Positions 31,208 through 39,815 of a DNA stretch of 64,000 nt are shown here, one piece after another. The notes under the pieces were generated by a model. It saw only the letters and a program-made list of their open reading frames with translations. It did no database searches and was not told the origin of the DNA. The translations under genes were made by a program, and so were the position numbers. The stretch comes from Kitasatospora terrestris (lineage in GTDB: Bacteria > Actinomycetota > Actinomycetes > Streptomycetales > Streptomycetaceae): positions 1,860,001-1,924,000 of the forward strand of contig NZ_BAABIS010000001.1 in assembly GCF_039542905.1 (NCBI RefSeq), given 5' to 3'. Within the stretch, counting starts at the first letter, position 1, and every line of letters starts with the position of its first letter.

Positions 31208-33144
31208 GGGGTTGACCTTCCTTCGGTGTGGTGAACGGGGTGGTGCGAGCCGGTCCGTCCGCTGTTGCGGCGGTCGGCGGTTCTGGGGGAGGCGCGCAGC
31301 GCGTCATCGGCGTAGCGCACCATGGCGGCCCAGGCGGCGGCGTGTCCGGCCGGGTCACGGCCCACGTCGTGTCCGCCGTCGAGCCACCGGACGCGGTGCG
31401 GGACGTCGCGGCGCCGCAGCGCGGCGAGATAGCGCTCGATCTGTTCCGGAGGGCACTTCTCGTCGTCCGCCGAGGCGGCGAGGAAGAGCGGGCCGCGTAC
31501 GCGGCCCACGTAGGTCATCGGGCTGGCCGCGCGGTAGCGGTGCGGCACCTGCTCGGGGGTGCCGCCGAAGAGGCGGTCGTCGACTTCCCGCAGTGCCGGG
31601 GTCGTCGCCCGGTACGCCGCCGTGTAGTCGGCCACCGGGACGACGGCCAGCCCCACGTCCCACAGCCGGGGCTGGACGCCCATCGCCAGCAGCGTCAGGT
31701 AGCCGCCCCAGGAGTAGCCGCACAGGCCGGTACGGCCGGGCTCCGAGACTCCCGTGTCGATGAGGTGGCCGCGCACCGCGGCGAGGTCTTCGAGCTGGGC
31801 GAGGCCGACCCGGTGGCCGAAGTCGTCCCGCCAGCGGGGGCCGTAGCCCGTCGAGCCGCGGTAGTTGGTGCGCACCACGGCGAATCCGGCTTGGACCAGG
31901 GCCTCGGTCCGGGTGTCATAGGCGTCCTGGTCGTGGGTGTGGGGCCCGCCGTGGACGAGGAAGACCGTCGGCCAGGGGCGGTGGCCCGCCCTGCGGCCGG
32001 GCGGGGTGGCCACGAAGCTGTGGATCTGCCCGTACGGCCGGCGTGTCCACAGCTCGCGGCGCCCGGATCCGGTCGTTCCGCCGGGCACCGTGCCGCGTGA
32101 CGCCGTCGTGGCGCGGCCCGAGTGGCCCGAGCGGTCGGGACGTGCCGGGGGTTCCGGGTGTTCCGCACCTCCCGAGCCTTCCGGGCTCTCCGGGTGGCAG
32201 ATCAGCGGCCGGGGCAGTTCGCCGTCGCGGCTCCACAGGCAGTGGACCGCGCGGTCGGGTGCGCAGGAGAAGTCGATGATCGTGCCCTCGGGCGTGGGGA
32301 GCACCGTCGTCGTACCGCGGTCGAGGTCTGCGCGCAGCAGTCGGCTGCGTCCGGCCCGGTCCTGCTGGACCAGCGCCGTGCGGCCGGGCCCGTACCAGCA
32401 GGCGGTGATCTCCGTGTCGAAGTCGAGGGCGGAGCCGGGGCCGTGCGTGCGGATCCCCTCGCCCTGCCGCCAGAACGCCGGCGTGTAGCGGCCCGCGCGT
32501 TCGAGGACGAGCAGCAGTTCCGGCGGTGCGGTGGTGAGGTCCGGGCGGAAGCCCAGCGCCCACACCGCGCCGCCGCCGCCGTCCCCCGCTGCGCCGGGGA
32601 TGGTGTCCACGAGGACGCCGGAGGCCGGTGACCACAGCCGGACCGCGGCCGGTCCGGCCGGGCACCCCGTGGTGGCCAGCAGTCGGCCGCCCGGGGCCAG
32701 GCCCACCACTGCCGCATAGCCGGGCTCCTCGGCCACCAGGCGGGCGCGCTCGCCCGGTCGGCCGACGTAGTACCGCGAGCGGTCCGCGACCCCGACGCCG
32801 ACGGCGGCGAGGCCGCTGCGGGGGTCGAAGGCCAGGCCGTGCATCCGCCCGGCGGGCACGCCGTCGAGCGCCGGGCGCGGGTGGCCGCCCTCGAACGGCC
32901 CGCGCAGCCAGCGGCCCTGACCGCCGGGAGCAGCGTCGAACCACCACAGGCCGTGGCCGTCCGGCTCGATGGCGGCGGTCTCCACACCCAGCGGTGCGGT
33001 GGTCACCCGGCGGCGCTGACCCGTCGTCAGGTCCCAGGCCACGATCTGCGGGAGACCGTCCACATACCGGGTCTCGACCGCTCGCCGTCCGTCGCGGGCC
33101 GCGAAGGACGGGACGTGCACCGCCGTTCCGATACCGCCGCTCAT
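31204..33144 (-). CDS. S9 family (prolyl oligopeptidase-type) peptidase, 646 aa
   Basis: N-terminal beta-propeller (residues ~20-370) and C-terminal alpha/beta hydrolase domain. The catalytic triad is in place: Ser478 in GYSWGG, an Asp at 560-561 in SADDEKCP, and His592 in DGGHDVG. PTVFLVHGGPH is the oxyanion strand. There is no signal peptide, so it is cytosolic. Such enzymes cleave short peptides, often after proline, because the propeller excludes folded proteins. It is the first gene of the operon and is translationally coupled to the 54-aa peptide, which has six prolines, four of them near likely core boundaries. It is therefore a good candidate for leader removal or core release. ATG 33144 has GGGAGGA upstream. 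Confidence 0.92.
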   Translation of the reverse strand: MSGGIGTAVHVPSFAARDGRRAVETRYVDGLPQIVAWDLTTGQRRRVTTAPLGVETAAIEPDGHGLWWFDAAPGGQGRWLRGPFEGGHPRPALDGVPAGRMHGLAFDPRSGLAAVGVGVADRSRYYVGRPGERARLVAEEPGYAAVVGLAPGGRLLATTGCPAGPAAVRLWSPASGVLVDTIPGAAGDGGGGAVWALGFRPDLTTAPPELLLVLERAGRYTPAFWRQGEGIRTHGPGSALDFDTEITACWYGPGRTALVQQDRAGRSRLLRADLDRGTTTVLPTPEGTIIDFSCAPDRAVHCLWSRDGELPRPLICHPESPEGSGGAEHPEPPARPDRSGHSGRATTASRGTVPGGTTGSGRRELWTRRPYGQIHSFVATPPGRRAGHRPWPTVFLVHGGPHTHDQDAYDTRTEALVQAGFAVVRTNYRGSTGYGPRWRDDFGHRVGLAQLEDLAAVRGHLIDTGVSEPGRTGLCGYSWGGYLTLLAMGVQPRLWDVGLAVVPVADYTAAYRATTPALREVDDRLFGGTPEQVPHRYRAASPMTYVGRVRGPLFLAASADDEKCPPEQIERYLAALRRRDVPHRVRWLDGGHDVGRDPAGHAAAWAAMVRYADDALRASPRTADRRNSGRTGSHHPVHHTEGRSTP

Positions 33145-33374
33145 CGCCGTCCTCCCTTCGTCGGTGTCCGCTTCCGCCGCCGGTGGCCCTGGCTGTGGTG
33201 GGCTCCGACGACCATCACACTGCCGGACGGGCGGGCTGCGGGGCAGAGAAGAAAGCGCAGCGGCACCGGCATCGAGCGGCTACCGGCCCTTCCCTGGCAC
33301 CGGACGGTGGGCGGGCGACAGGGTGCGGGGGCGACCACACGGCCCGGACCCACCGAGGAGAAAGGGGCGACCCG
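33145..33374. promoter_or_regulatory. Divergent promoter region, S9-peptide-P450 operon / MFS exporter
   Basis: These 230 bp separate the two divergent units and should contain both promoters. I see ribosome binding sites at either end (GGGAGG for the peptidase, GAGGAGAAAGGGG for the exporter) but no confident -35/-10 pair and no clear regulator palindrome. Confidence 0.45.
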
Positions 33375-34652
33375 ATGACCATCGCGGCGACCCGGCCCAG
33401 CGCAGTCCCCGTCCCACCCGGCGGAGCGCCTGACGGCACAGCGGGTGGCAGGCCGAGCCGTGAACTGACGGCGGTCTACGTCGCCGGCGCGGTGACGGCG
33501 TTGGGCACCCAGATGACCCTGCTCGCGCTGCCCTGGCTGGTGCTGGAGACCACCGGCTCGGCCACCCGGGCGGGCCTGGTCTTCGCGGCCCAGGCGCTGC
33601 CCATGGCGCTGCTCGGCTTCGCGGGCGGAGAGGTCATCCAGCGCCTGGGCGCCCGCCGGACCATGGTCGTCTCCGATCTCGTCCGCGCTCCGGTGGTGGC
33701 GCTGATCCCGCTGCTGCAGATCCTGGGCGCACTCGATCTGGCCGTCCTCGTGGCGATCGTCGTGGCGCTCGGGGCGCTGGCCGTTCCGTACCACGCGGCA
33801 CAGCGGGTGCTGGCGATGGAACTGCTGAGCCCGCACGCCCGCTCCCTGGCCCGCGCCAACAGCGCGCTGGCGGGTGTGACGAACGGCTCGGCGTTCGTCG
33901 GACCGGCGCTCGCGGGCGCGCTGATCCCCCTGGTGGGAACCACATCCGTGGTGTGGCTGGACGCGGCCTCGTTCGCCTTCTCCGGCTTGCTGCTGCTTCG
34001 CCGCGTCCCGGCAGGGCGTGGCGGGGCCGGAGGGTCCGCGGCCGGGCCCCGCGGCCTGTGGGCGGGGGTGCGGCATCTGTACGGCGACTGGTTCCTGAGC
34101 CGGGCGATGCTGTCCACCGTGGTGTTCGGGCTGATGCTGCGAACCCTGATGATCACCCTGCCGGTGCTGGCGTTCACCCGGTTCGAGGGGGACGCCAGGA
34201 TCGGCGGCCTGCTGATCGCCACCGATGGCGCCGGCGGCCTGGTGGGCTCGGTGGCCGCCTACGTGCTGGCGACACGGGTCGCCCCCGTACGACTCGCCTG
34301 TACGGCCCTGGTCTGCGTCGCCCTGCCCCTGTGGACGCTCCTGGTGCCCGTGCCGGCCGGCGTGCTCGTCGTCGCCGTCGGCCTGTCGTCGGCCGCCGCG
34401 CCCCTGGCGAACGCGCCGCTGATGGGCCTGCTCTCCGCCCGGCTGCCGGACGGCTTCGGGCCCAAGGTGTTGCAGGCCGTGGTCACGATCAGCACCCTGA
34501 CCGGGCCGCTGGGCTTCCTGGCCGCGGGCGCCGTGCTGGACCGGGCCGGTGTCGCGGCGACCCTGTGGGGCGTAGCCGCGCTCGCGACGTTCGGCAGCGG
34601 CAACCTGATCCTGGCCCTGCGCCGCCTCCGGGCCACCGAGGACCCGGACTGA
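33375..34652 (+). CDS. MFS transporter, EntS-like exporter type, 425 aa
   Basis: A membrane exporter of the major facilitator superfamily with about twelve hydrophobic segments between residues 30 and 415, a central cytoplasmic loop (~200-235, Gly/Arg-rich) and a short basic tail. The N-terminal VYVAGAVTALGTQMTLLALP and the loop GGEVIQRLGARRTMVVSD (motif A-like) are typical of the drug-H+ antiporter branch that includes EntS-like exporters. It is transcribed divergently from the peptide operon and probably exports its product or gives self-protection. Confidence 0.9.
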   Translation: MTIAATRPSAVPVPPGGAPDGTAGGRPSRELTAVYVAGAVTALGTQMTLLALPWLVLETTGSATRAGLVFAAQALPMALLGFAGGEVIQRLGARRTMVVSDLVRAPVVALIPLLQILGALDLAVLVAIVVALGALAVPYHAAQRVLAMELLSPHARSLARANSALAGVTNGSAFVGPALAGALIPLVGTTSVVWLDAASFAFSGLLLLRRVPAGRGGAGGSAAGPRGLWAGVRHLYGDWFLSRAMLSTVVFGLMLRTLMITLPVLAFTRFEGDARIGGLLIATDGAGGLVGSVAAYVLATRVAPVRLACTALVCVALPLWTLLVPVPAGVLVVAVGLSSAAAPLANAPLMGLLSARLPDGFGPKVLQAVVTISTLTGPLGFLAAGAVLDRAGVAATLWGVAALATFGSGNLILALRRLRATEDPD

Positions 34653-34681
34653 GAGTCCGCGCTCGTCACACCGGAGCAGGG

Positions 34682-35635
34682 TCAGACGGGGTTGTCCTTC
34701 AACCAGTCCAGTACCTGACGGGCGTGCTCGTTCGGCGGGAAGATCGGATAGAAGACGTGCTCGACCGCGCCGCCACGGATGATCAGCGTGATGCGCTTGT
34801 AGAGCGTCGTTCCGCCGAACTCGAAGGTCGGCAGACCGAGCAGCGCGGCCAGGCGCAGCGTGGTGTCCGAGAGCATCGCGAAGGGAAGCCGCAGACGGTC
34901 GACGACCTCCTGCTGGTATCCGGTGTCCTGGCTGGACAGGCCGAAGACGCGGGCCGCGCCGAGAGCGGCCAGCTCCTCGTGGTGGTCGCGGAAGTCGCAC
35001 GCTTCCGCGGTGCACCCGCGCGCGCCGGGGATGGCCTCCCAGCCGTCCGGTACGTCCGTGTCGGGCCGGCCCGTGAGCGGGTAGCAGTAGAGGACGGAAC
35101 GGCCTTCGCCCAGCGCGTGCAGGGGGACGGTGCTTCCTGCGGTACTGGCGAGATCGATGTTCGGCATCGTCCGGCCCGGGAGGTGGTCGGCCGCGCCGTC
35201 GTCCTCGGGGACGGGCAGGTTCGACGGAAGCCGGCTCAGGTCGCTCACGGTGCTCTCTTCCCCACGGGGGCGGGTGCTGCTGTTGCGGTGGGCGGCATCC
35301 CGCAGGTGCTCGACCAGCACCGCCCGCCGGGCGGTCAAGGCGTCGATCCGTTCTGTCAGGTCGTCGATGGCGGCCCGGTACCCGGCCAGCGAAGAGGGGC
35401 AGTCGTCCACGTGGCCCCGACCTTCGGAGAGGCATTCGAGGAACGGGCGGGTCCGCTCGACCGGGATCCCCAGTTGGTTCAGCGCGCGGGCTTCGCGCAC
35501 CATCCGGGCGTCGTGCGGGGAGTAGTCCCGGTAACCGTTGGCGAGCCGGGCAGGGGCGATCAGCCCCACGGCCTCGTAGTAGCGAACCGTCTTCGTCGTC
35601 ACACCCGCGCGTCGCGCGACTTCACTGATCTTCAT
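34682..35635 (-). CDS. MerR-peroxiredoxin fusion, 317 aa
   Basis: Residues 1-~115 are a MerR DNA-binding and dimerisation domain (KISEVARRAGVTTKTVRYYE, coiled coil ~85-112), including Cys68 and Cys79. Residues ~155-317 are a peroxiredoxin of the PrxQ/AhpC-TSA fold: GCTAEACDFRD (Cys208 likely peroxidatic, Cys213 a possible resolving Cys) and FGLSSQDTGYQQEVV. A single chain could thus sense a peroxide or thiol signal and change its own DNA binding. An internal GTG (35248) with a purine-rich site may also give a free peroxiredoxin. A perfect palindrome lies in its promoter. It converges on the MFS gene; a link to the peptide cluster is possible but not shown. Confidence 0.9.
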   Translation of the reverse strand: MKISEVARRAGVTTKTVRYYEAVGLIAPARLANGYRDYSPHDARMVREARALNQLGIPVERTRPFLECLSEGRGHVDDCPSSLAGYRAAIDDLTERIDALTARRAVLVEHLRDAAHRNSSTRPRGEESTVSDLSRLPSNLPVPEDDGAADHLPGRTMPNIDLASTAGSTVPLHALGEGRSVLYCYPLTGRPDTDVPDGWEAIPGARGCTAEACDFRDHHEELAALGAARVFGLSSQDTGYQQEVVDRLRLPFAMLSDTTLRLAALLGLPTFEFGGTTLYKRITLIIRGGAVEHVFYPIFPPNEHARQVLDWLKDNPV

Positions 35636-35652
35636 GTCATCACCTGCGAGGC

Positions 35653-35684
35653 ACCCTAGACCTTGCCCCCAGGGGCAAGGTCCA
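35653..35684 (-). promoter_or_regulatory. MerR-type promoter with palindromic operator
   Basis: The palindrome GACCTTGCCCC-CA-GGGGCAAGGTC spans 35659-35682, two 11-bp arms with a 2-bp centre. Read on the minus strand it sits between a -35-like TGGACC (35679-35684) and a -10-like TAGGGT (35653-35658), giving a 20-bp spacer. Over-long spacers with the operator inside are the hallmark of MerR-activated promoters. It directly precedes the MerR-peroxiredoxin start, implying autoregulation. Confidence 0.8.
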
Positions 35685-35720
35685 GTGAGGCGGCCCCGAA
35701 GGACTTCCGGAACGGACCCC

Positions 35721-37232
35721 TCAGTTCTCCCGGCGCGGGAGGCCGAGCGGGTTGCCGTCGCGGAGCTCCTCGGGGAGCAGCGCCTGCGGTGCGTTCTGGT
35801 AGGTGATCGGCCGCAGCCAGCGTTCGATCGCGGTGGCGCCGACCGAGGTGGAGGTGGAGGTGGTGGCCGGGTACGGGCCGCCGTGGTGCATGGCGGGGGC
35901 GACGGCGACGCCGGTCGGCCAGGCATTGACGACCAGGCGGCCGGCGAGTGGTTCGAGGCGGCGGAGCAGGGCGGCGGCCTCGGGGCCGTCCTCGTCGGCG
36001 GCGAGCTGGACGGTGGCGGTGAGGTTGCCGGTGAGCCGGCCGAGGACGGTCTCCAGTTCCTCCGCCGTGCGGTAGCGGACCAGGACGGTCACCGGCCCGA
36101 AGCACTCCTCCAGCAGCTCCTCCGCGAGCTGCGCCGCGCCGACCGCGAGCACGCCGGCGCGGACGGCGAGCGGCGCGCCGTCGACCGGTTCGGCGTCCGC
36201 GGCGAGCAGTTCCTCGACGCCGGGCAGGTCCGCCCGCTGCCGTACGCCGTCCAGGAAGGCGCGGCGCATCCGCGGGTCGAGCAGCGGTCCGGGGGCCGCC
36301 TGGGCGGCTGCCGCGACGACGGCCTTCTCCACCGGGCCGCTGTCGGCGGCGGGCACCAGCACCAGGCCGGGCTTGACGCAGAACTGGCCCGTCCCGAGGG
36401 TGAAGGAGCCGGCGAGTCCGGCGCCGATCTCCTCCGCGCGGGTGGCGGCGGCCCGCTCGGTCACCACCACCGGGTTGAGGCTGCCGAGCTCGCCGTGGAA
36501 CGGGACGGGCCTGGGCCGTGCGGCGGCGACGTCGGCGAGCGCCCGGCCGCCGCGCACCGATCCGGTGAAGCCGACCGCCGCGGTCAGCGGGTGGCGCACC
36601 AGTTCCACGCCGGCGTCCAGTCCGTGCACCAGGGCGACCACGTCGGCGGGCAGTCCGACCCGTTCGGCCGCCTCGCGGAGCAGGCGCGCGCAGAGTTCGC
36701 CGGTCGCGGGGTGGTCCGGGTGGCCCTTCACCACCACCGGGCAGCCGGCCGCCAGCGCGCTCGCGGTGTCGCCGCCGGGGACGCTGAAGGCGAGCGGGAA
36801 GTTGCTGGCGGAGAAGACGGCGACCACGCCCAGCGGCAGCTTCATCCGCCGCAGGTCCGGCCGGCCGAGCGCGGGGTCGGCCCGGTCGAGCGCGAGGTCG
36901 AGGAAGGCGCCGTGCTCGACCACCGCGGCGAACTCCCGCAGCTGGTAGGTGGTCCGGGCGAGCTCCCCGCGCAGTCGGACCGGTCCGAGCGCCGTCTCGG
37001 CGTCCGCCGTCGCCACGACCTCCTCGGCCGCCGCTTCCAGGCGGTCGGCGGCCGCCCGGAGCAGGGCCGCACGCCGGGTGCGGTCGGCGAGCGCGTCGAG
37101 GGTGGCGGCCGCGGCGCGGACGGCGCGGTCAACCTCGGCCGGTCCGGCTTCGACGGCGATCTCGGCGCGGGGCTCGCCGGTGCGCGGGTCGTGGCTGACC
37201 ACGGCGGTGCTCGGGACTGCGTCGGTGCTCAC
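35721..37232 (-). CDS. 2-oxoglutarate semialdehyde dehydrogenase (NADP-type ALDH), 503 aa
   Basis: An aldehyde dehydrogenase of the KGSADH branch, which turns 2-oxoglutarate semialdehyde into 2-oxoglutarate, the last step of oxidative uronate and aldarate breakdown. The catalytic Cys is in GTGQFCVKPGLV and the general-base Glu in PFHGELGSLNP; VFSASNFPLAFSVPGGDTAS is the characteristic cofactor loop of this branch. GTG 37232 follows GAGGAGG. It diverges from the IclR regulator, and the matching upstream enzymes (KdgD, cycloisomerase, uronate dehydrogenase) lie 10-15 kb to the right. The assignment rests on sequence type plus this pathway match. Confidence 0.88.
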   Translation of the reverse strand: MSTDAVPSTAVVSHDPRTGEPRAEIAVEAGPAEVDRAVRAAAATLDALADRTRRAALLRAAADRLEAAAEEVVATADAETALGPVRLRGELARTTYQLREFAAVVEHGAFLDLALDRADPALGRPDLRRMKLPLGVVAVFSASNFPLAFSVPGGDTASALAAGCPVVVKGHPDHPATGELCARLLREAAERVGLPADVVALVHGLDAGVELVRHPLTAAVGFTGSVRGGRALADVAAARPRPVPFHGELGSLNPVVVTERAAATRAEEIGAGLAGSFTLGTGQFCVKPGLVLVPAADSGPVEKAVVAAAAQAAPGPLLDPRMRRAFLDGVRQRADLPGVEELLAADAEPVDGAPLAVRAGVLAVGAAQLAEELLEECFGPVTVLVRYRTAEELETVLGRLTGNLTATVQLAADEDGPEAAALLRRLEPLAGRLVVNAWPTGVAVAPAMHHGGPYPATTSTSTSVGATAIERWLRPITYQNAPQALLPEELRDGNPLGLPRREN

Positions 37233-37329
37233 TGCGCGGACCTCCTCAGCGGGGTCGCGGGTCCGGTAGCGTCCGCAGCGGGGACCGGTTCCGGCCCACC
37301 GGGGGGCACCGCCCCACAACCACCCATCT

Positions 37330-37352
37330 GTTCAGTATGCTGAACGGCATAC
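37330..37352. promoter_or_regulatory. Putative IclR operator, site 1 (KGSADH / iclR divergent promoter)
   Basis: GTTCAGTATGCTGAAC (37330-37345) is an inverted repeat with 6-bp arms. A second, overlapping inverted repeat GTATGC-tgaacg-GCATAC spans 37335-37352. Variants of the 16-mer occur before the pectate lyase (38326) and in the kdgD/ABC promoter (47439), 12 of 16 positions matching in each case. It is the likely binding site of the adjacent IclR protein. Confidence 0.7.
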
Positions 37353-37405
37353 ATCTCGTTGAACTCGCGGGACGATACGCCGCGCGACAGGAAGGGGTCA
37401 AGGGC

Positions 37406-38191
37406 ATGTCCTCGCCGACGACCAACGCCGCCCTCGGCGGCGGTGCCCAGGTGAAGTCCGCGGTGCGGACCATCGAGCTGCTGGAGTACTTCGCCGGCAA
37501 CACCGGCATGCACAGCCTCGCCGAGGTGCAGGAGCAGACCGGCTACCCCAAGTCCAGCCTGTACATGCTGCTGCGCACCCTGACCGAGCTCGGCTGGGTG
37601 GAGACCGACGCCACCGGCACCCGGTACGGCATCGGCGTGCGAGCCCTGCTGGTCGGCAGCTCGTACATCGACGGCGACGCCGTGGTGGCCGCCGCCCGCC
37701 CGACCCTCGACCTGCTCTCCGAGGACACCGGCGAGACCATCCACCTGGCCCGGCTGGACGGCGCCAACGTGGTCTACCTCGCCACCCGGCAGTCCCAGCA
37801 CAGCCTGCGCCCGTTCACCCGGATCGGCCGCCGGCTGCCCGCGTACGCCACCTCGCACGGCAAGGCACTGCTCGCCACCCACACCGACGAGCAGATCCGC
37901 CGGCTGCTCCCGGAGCAGCTGGAGCCGCTGACCGAGCACACCCACACCGACCGGGAGGAGCTGATCGAGGAGCTGGCGGAGGTCCGCGCCCGCGGCTACG
38001 CGGTGGACCGCGAGGAGAACACGCTCGGCGTGCGCTGCTTCGGCGTCGCGATCCCGTACCGCTCGCCGGCCCGCGACGCGGTGTCGGTCTCCGTCCCGGT
38101 GGCCCGGCTCTCGCCGGGGCGCGAGGAGACCATCCGGCACGCCCTGTTCGACGCCCGCGACCGCCTCACCCTGGCGACCCGTCACTTCTGA
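37406..38191 (+). CDS. IclR-family transcriptional regulator of uronate catabolism, 261 aa
   Basis: N-terminal winged helix (residues ~17-75: VKSAVRTIELLEYFAGN, SLAEVQEQTGYPKSSLYMLL) and a C-terminal IclR effector domain (GETIHLARLDGANVVYLA, LPAYATSHGKALLA, RGYAVDREENTLGVRCFGV). ATG 37406 follows GAAGGGG; an ATG at 37337 would add 23 residues but lies inside the operator. Position between the KGSADH and pectate lyase genes, and matching operators at three uronate loci, make it the likely repressor of pectin and galacturonate use. The ligand is probably a pathway intermediate such as a ketodeoxy-sugar acid. Confidence 0.9.
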   Translation: MSSPTTNAALGGGAQVKSAVRTIELLEYFAGNTGMHSLAEVQEQTGYPKSSLYMLLRTLTELGWVETDATGTRYGIGVRALLVGSSYIDGDAVVAAARPTLDLLSEDTGETIHLARLDGANVVYLATRQSQHSLRPFTRIGRRLPAYATSHGKALLATHTDEQIRRLLPEQLEPLTEHTHTDREELIEELAEVRARGYAVDREENTLGVRCFGVAIPYRSPARDAVSVSVPVARLSPGREETIRHALFDARDRLTLATRHF

Positions 38192-38274
38192 GGACTCCAC
38201 CACCGCTGCCCCGGCGCCGCTCTGACGAGGCGTCGGGGTTTCTGGTGCCGCCGCGCGCGGCCGCGCCGGGCGTC

Positions 38275-38304
38275 TTGACATGTGCGCCCGACGCTCCCTA
38301 GGGT
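38275..38304 (+). promoter_or_regulatory. Pectate lyase promoter
   Basis: TTGACA (38275-38280, perfect -35) and TAGGGT (38299-38304) are separated by 18 bp. The predicted start of transcription lies just upstream of the IclR-type operator at 38325. Confidence 0.65.
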
Positions 38305-38324
38305 CCGGACACGGATGCGACCGA

Positions 38325-38342
38325 GGTTCATATTCCTGAACC
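38325..38342. promoter_or_regulatory. Putative IclR operator, site 2 (pectate lyase)
   Basis: GGTTCATATTCCTGAACC has two 6-bp arms (GGTTCA / TGAACC) around a 6-bp centre. It matches site 1 at 12 of 16 positions over GTTCA and CTGAAC. It lies about 20 bp downstream of the -10 box, a position where a bound repressor would block elongation. Confidence 0.65.
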
Positions 38343-38408
38343 CGATCGGAAGAGCGTATCGCCCCCGCGCACCCACCCCACCCCCGCGCTCGACGAGGAG
38401 CTCCCGCC

Positions 38409-39713
38409 ATGCGCCTGCCCCGCGCAGCCCTGTGCACCGCCGCCGCCCTCTGCACCACCCTGCTCGCCGCCCCCACCGGCGCGCAGGCCGCCGACCTCGG
38501 CCACACCACCCTGGCCGCGGGCGACGGCTGGGCCGCCGCCACCACCGGCACCACCGGCGGGTCCAAGGCCGACGCCGCCCACACCGTCACCGTCTCCACC
38601 CGGGCACAGCTGGTCGCCGCCCTCGGCGGCAAGAACTCGAGCAACGGCTCCAACGCCACCCCGAAGATCGTCTACCTGTCCGGCACGATCGACCTCAACA
38701 CCGACGACGCCGGCAACCACCTCGCCTGCTCCGCCTACACCACCGGCGGCTACAGCCTCTCCGCCTACCTCGCCGCGTACGACCCGAAGGTGTGGGGCAC
38801 CTCCAAGGTGCCCTCCGGCACCCAGGAGAGCGCCCGGGCCGCCTCGCAGAAGCTGCAGGCCGACAAGGTGCAGATCAACGTCGGCGCCAACACCACCATC
38901 GTCGGCGTCAACAACGCCAAGCTGCGCGGCGGCGGGCTGGTGGTCAAGAACGTGGACAACGTGATCGTCCGCAACATCGCCTTCGAGAACGCCGCCGACT
39001 GCTTCCCGCAGTGGGACCCGACCGACGGTTCCAGCGGCAACTGGAACTCCATGTACGACGCGATGACCGTCTACAACGCCACCCACGTCTGGGTGGACCA
39101 CAACACCTTCTCCGACGGCGCCGTCCCGGACTCCTCGCTGCCCAGCTACTTCGGGCGGCTCTACCAGGTCCACGACGGCCTGCTCGACGTGGTCAAGGGC
39201 GCGGACTGGGTCACCGCCTCGTGGAACGTCTTCAAGGACCACGACAAGACGGACCTGATCGGCAACAGCGACAGCTCCACGGTGGACTCCGGCCACCTCA
39301 AGGTGACCTTCCACCACAACCTGTGGCAGAACACCGTCGAGCGCGCGCCGCGGGTGCGCTTCGGCCAGGTCGACGTCTACAACAACTACTTCGTCCCGAC
39401 CGCCGGGAACTACGAGTACAGCATCGGCGTCGGCAAGTCCTCGCAGATCGTCGCGCAGAACAACTACTTCGCCCTGCCCTCCGGCGTCACCGCGGGCAAG
39501 GTGCTCTACAACTGGGGCGGCACCGCGCTCACCGCGAGCGGCAACGCGGTCAACGGCACCACCACCGACCTGATCGCCGCCTGGAACGCCGCCAACTCCA
39601 GCAAGAAGCTCGGCACCTCGGCCGGCTGGACCCCCACCCTGCGCACCGCCGTCGACGCGGCCTCCGCCGTCCCCGCCAAGGTCACCGCCTCGGCCGGCGC
39701 CGGCCACCTGTAG
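38409..39713 (+). CDS. Secreted pectate lyase, polysaccharide lyase family 1, 434 aa
   Basis: Cuts polygalacturonate by beta-elimination outside the cell, needing Ca2+. A Sec signal peptide ends near AQAA (residue ~28). The parallel beta-helix is recognisable by NTTIVGVNNAKLRGGGLVVK, VDNVIVRNIAFENAAD, VWVDHNTFSDG and WVTASWNVFKDHDKTDLIG. VERAPRVRFGQVDVYNNYF contains the conserved catalytic Arg region. It is the first of three pectin-active secreted enzymes in a row. An IclR-type operator and a good promoter precede it. Confidence 0.95.
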   Translation: MRLPRAALCTAAALCTTLLAAPTGAQAADLGHTTLAAGDGWAAATTGTTGGSKADAAHTVTVSTRAQLVAALGGKNSSNGSNATPKIVYLSGTIDLNTDDAGNHLACSAYTTGGYSLSAYLAAYDPKVWGTSKVPSGTQESARAASQKLQADKVQINVGANTTIVGVNNAKLRGGGLVVKNVDNVIVRNIAFENAADCFPQWDPTDGSSGNWNSMYDAMTVYNATHVWVDHNTFSDGAVPDSSLPSYFGRLYQVHDGLLDVVKGADWVTASWNVFKDHDKTDLIGNSDSSTVDSGHLKVTFHHNLWQNTVERAPRVRFGQVDVYNNYFVPTAGNYEYSIGVGKSSQIVAQNNYFALPSGVTAGKVLYNWGGTALTASGNAVNGTTTDLIAAWNAANSSKKLGTSAGWTPTLRTAVDAASAVPAKVTASAGAGHL

Positions 39714-39815
39714 GCCGCCCGCCCACCCGCACGGGCCCCGACGCGACCCGCCGCGCCGGGGCCCGGCCCACCCCTGCCCGGCCCACCCCTGCCCGCCCCT
39801 GCCAGGAGAGCCGCC

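Noticed and set aside
29651..33144. Lasso peptide or P450-crosslinked aromatic RiPP (biarylitide or tryptorubin type)
   Set aside because: There is no lasso cyclase, RRE or transglutaminase-like protease, and the peptide has no Tyr, Trp or Phe to crosslink.
33215..33439. A 74-codon minus-strand frame as a second small peptide gene
   Set aside because: It overlaps the MFS start and its ribosome binding site, has no good site of its own and reads as Pro/Gly/Arg-rich shadow sequence.
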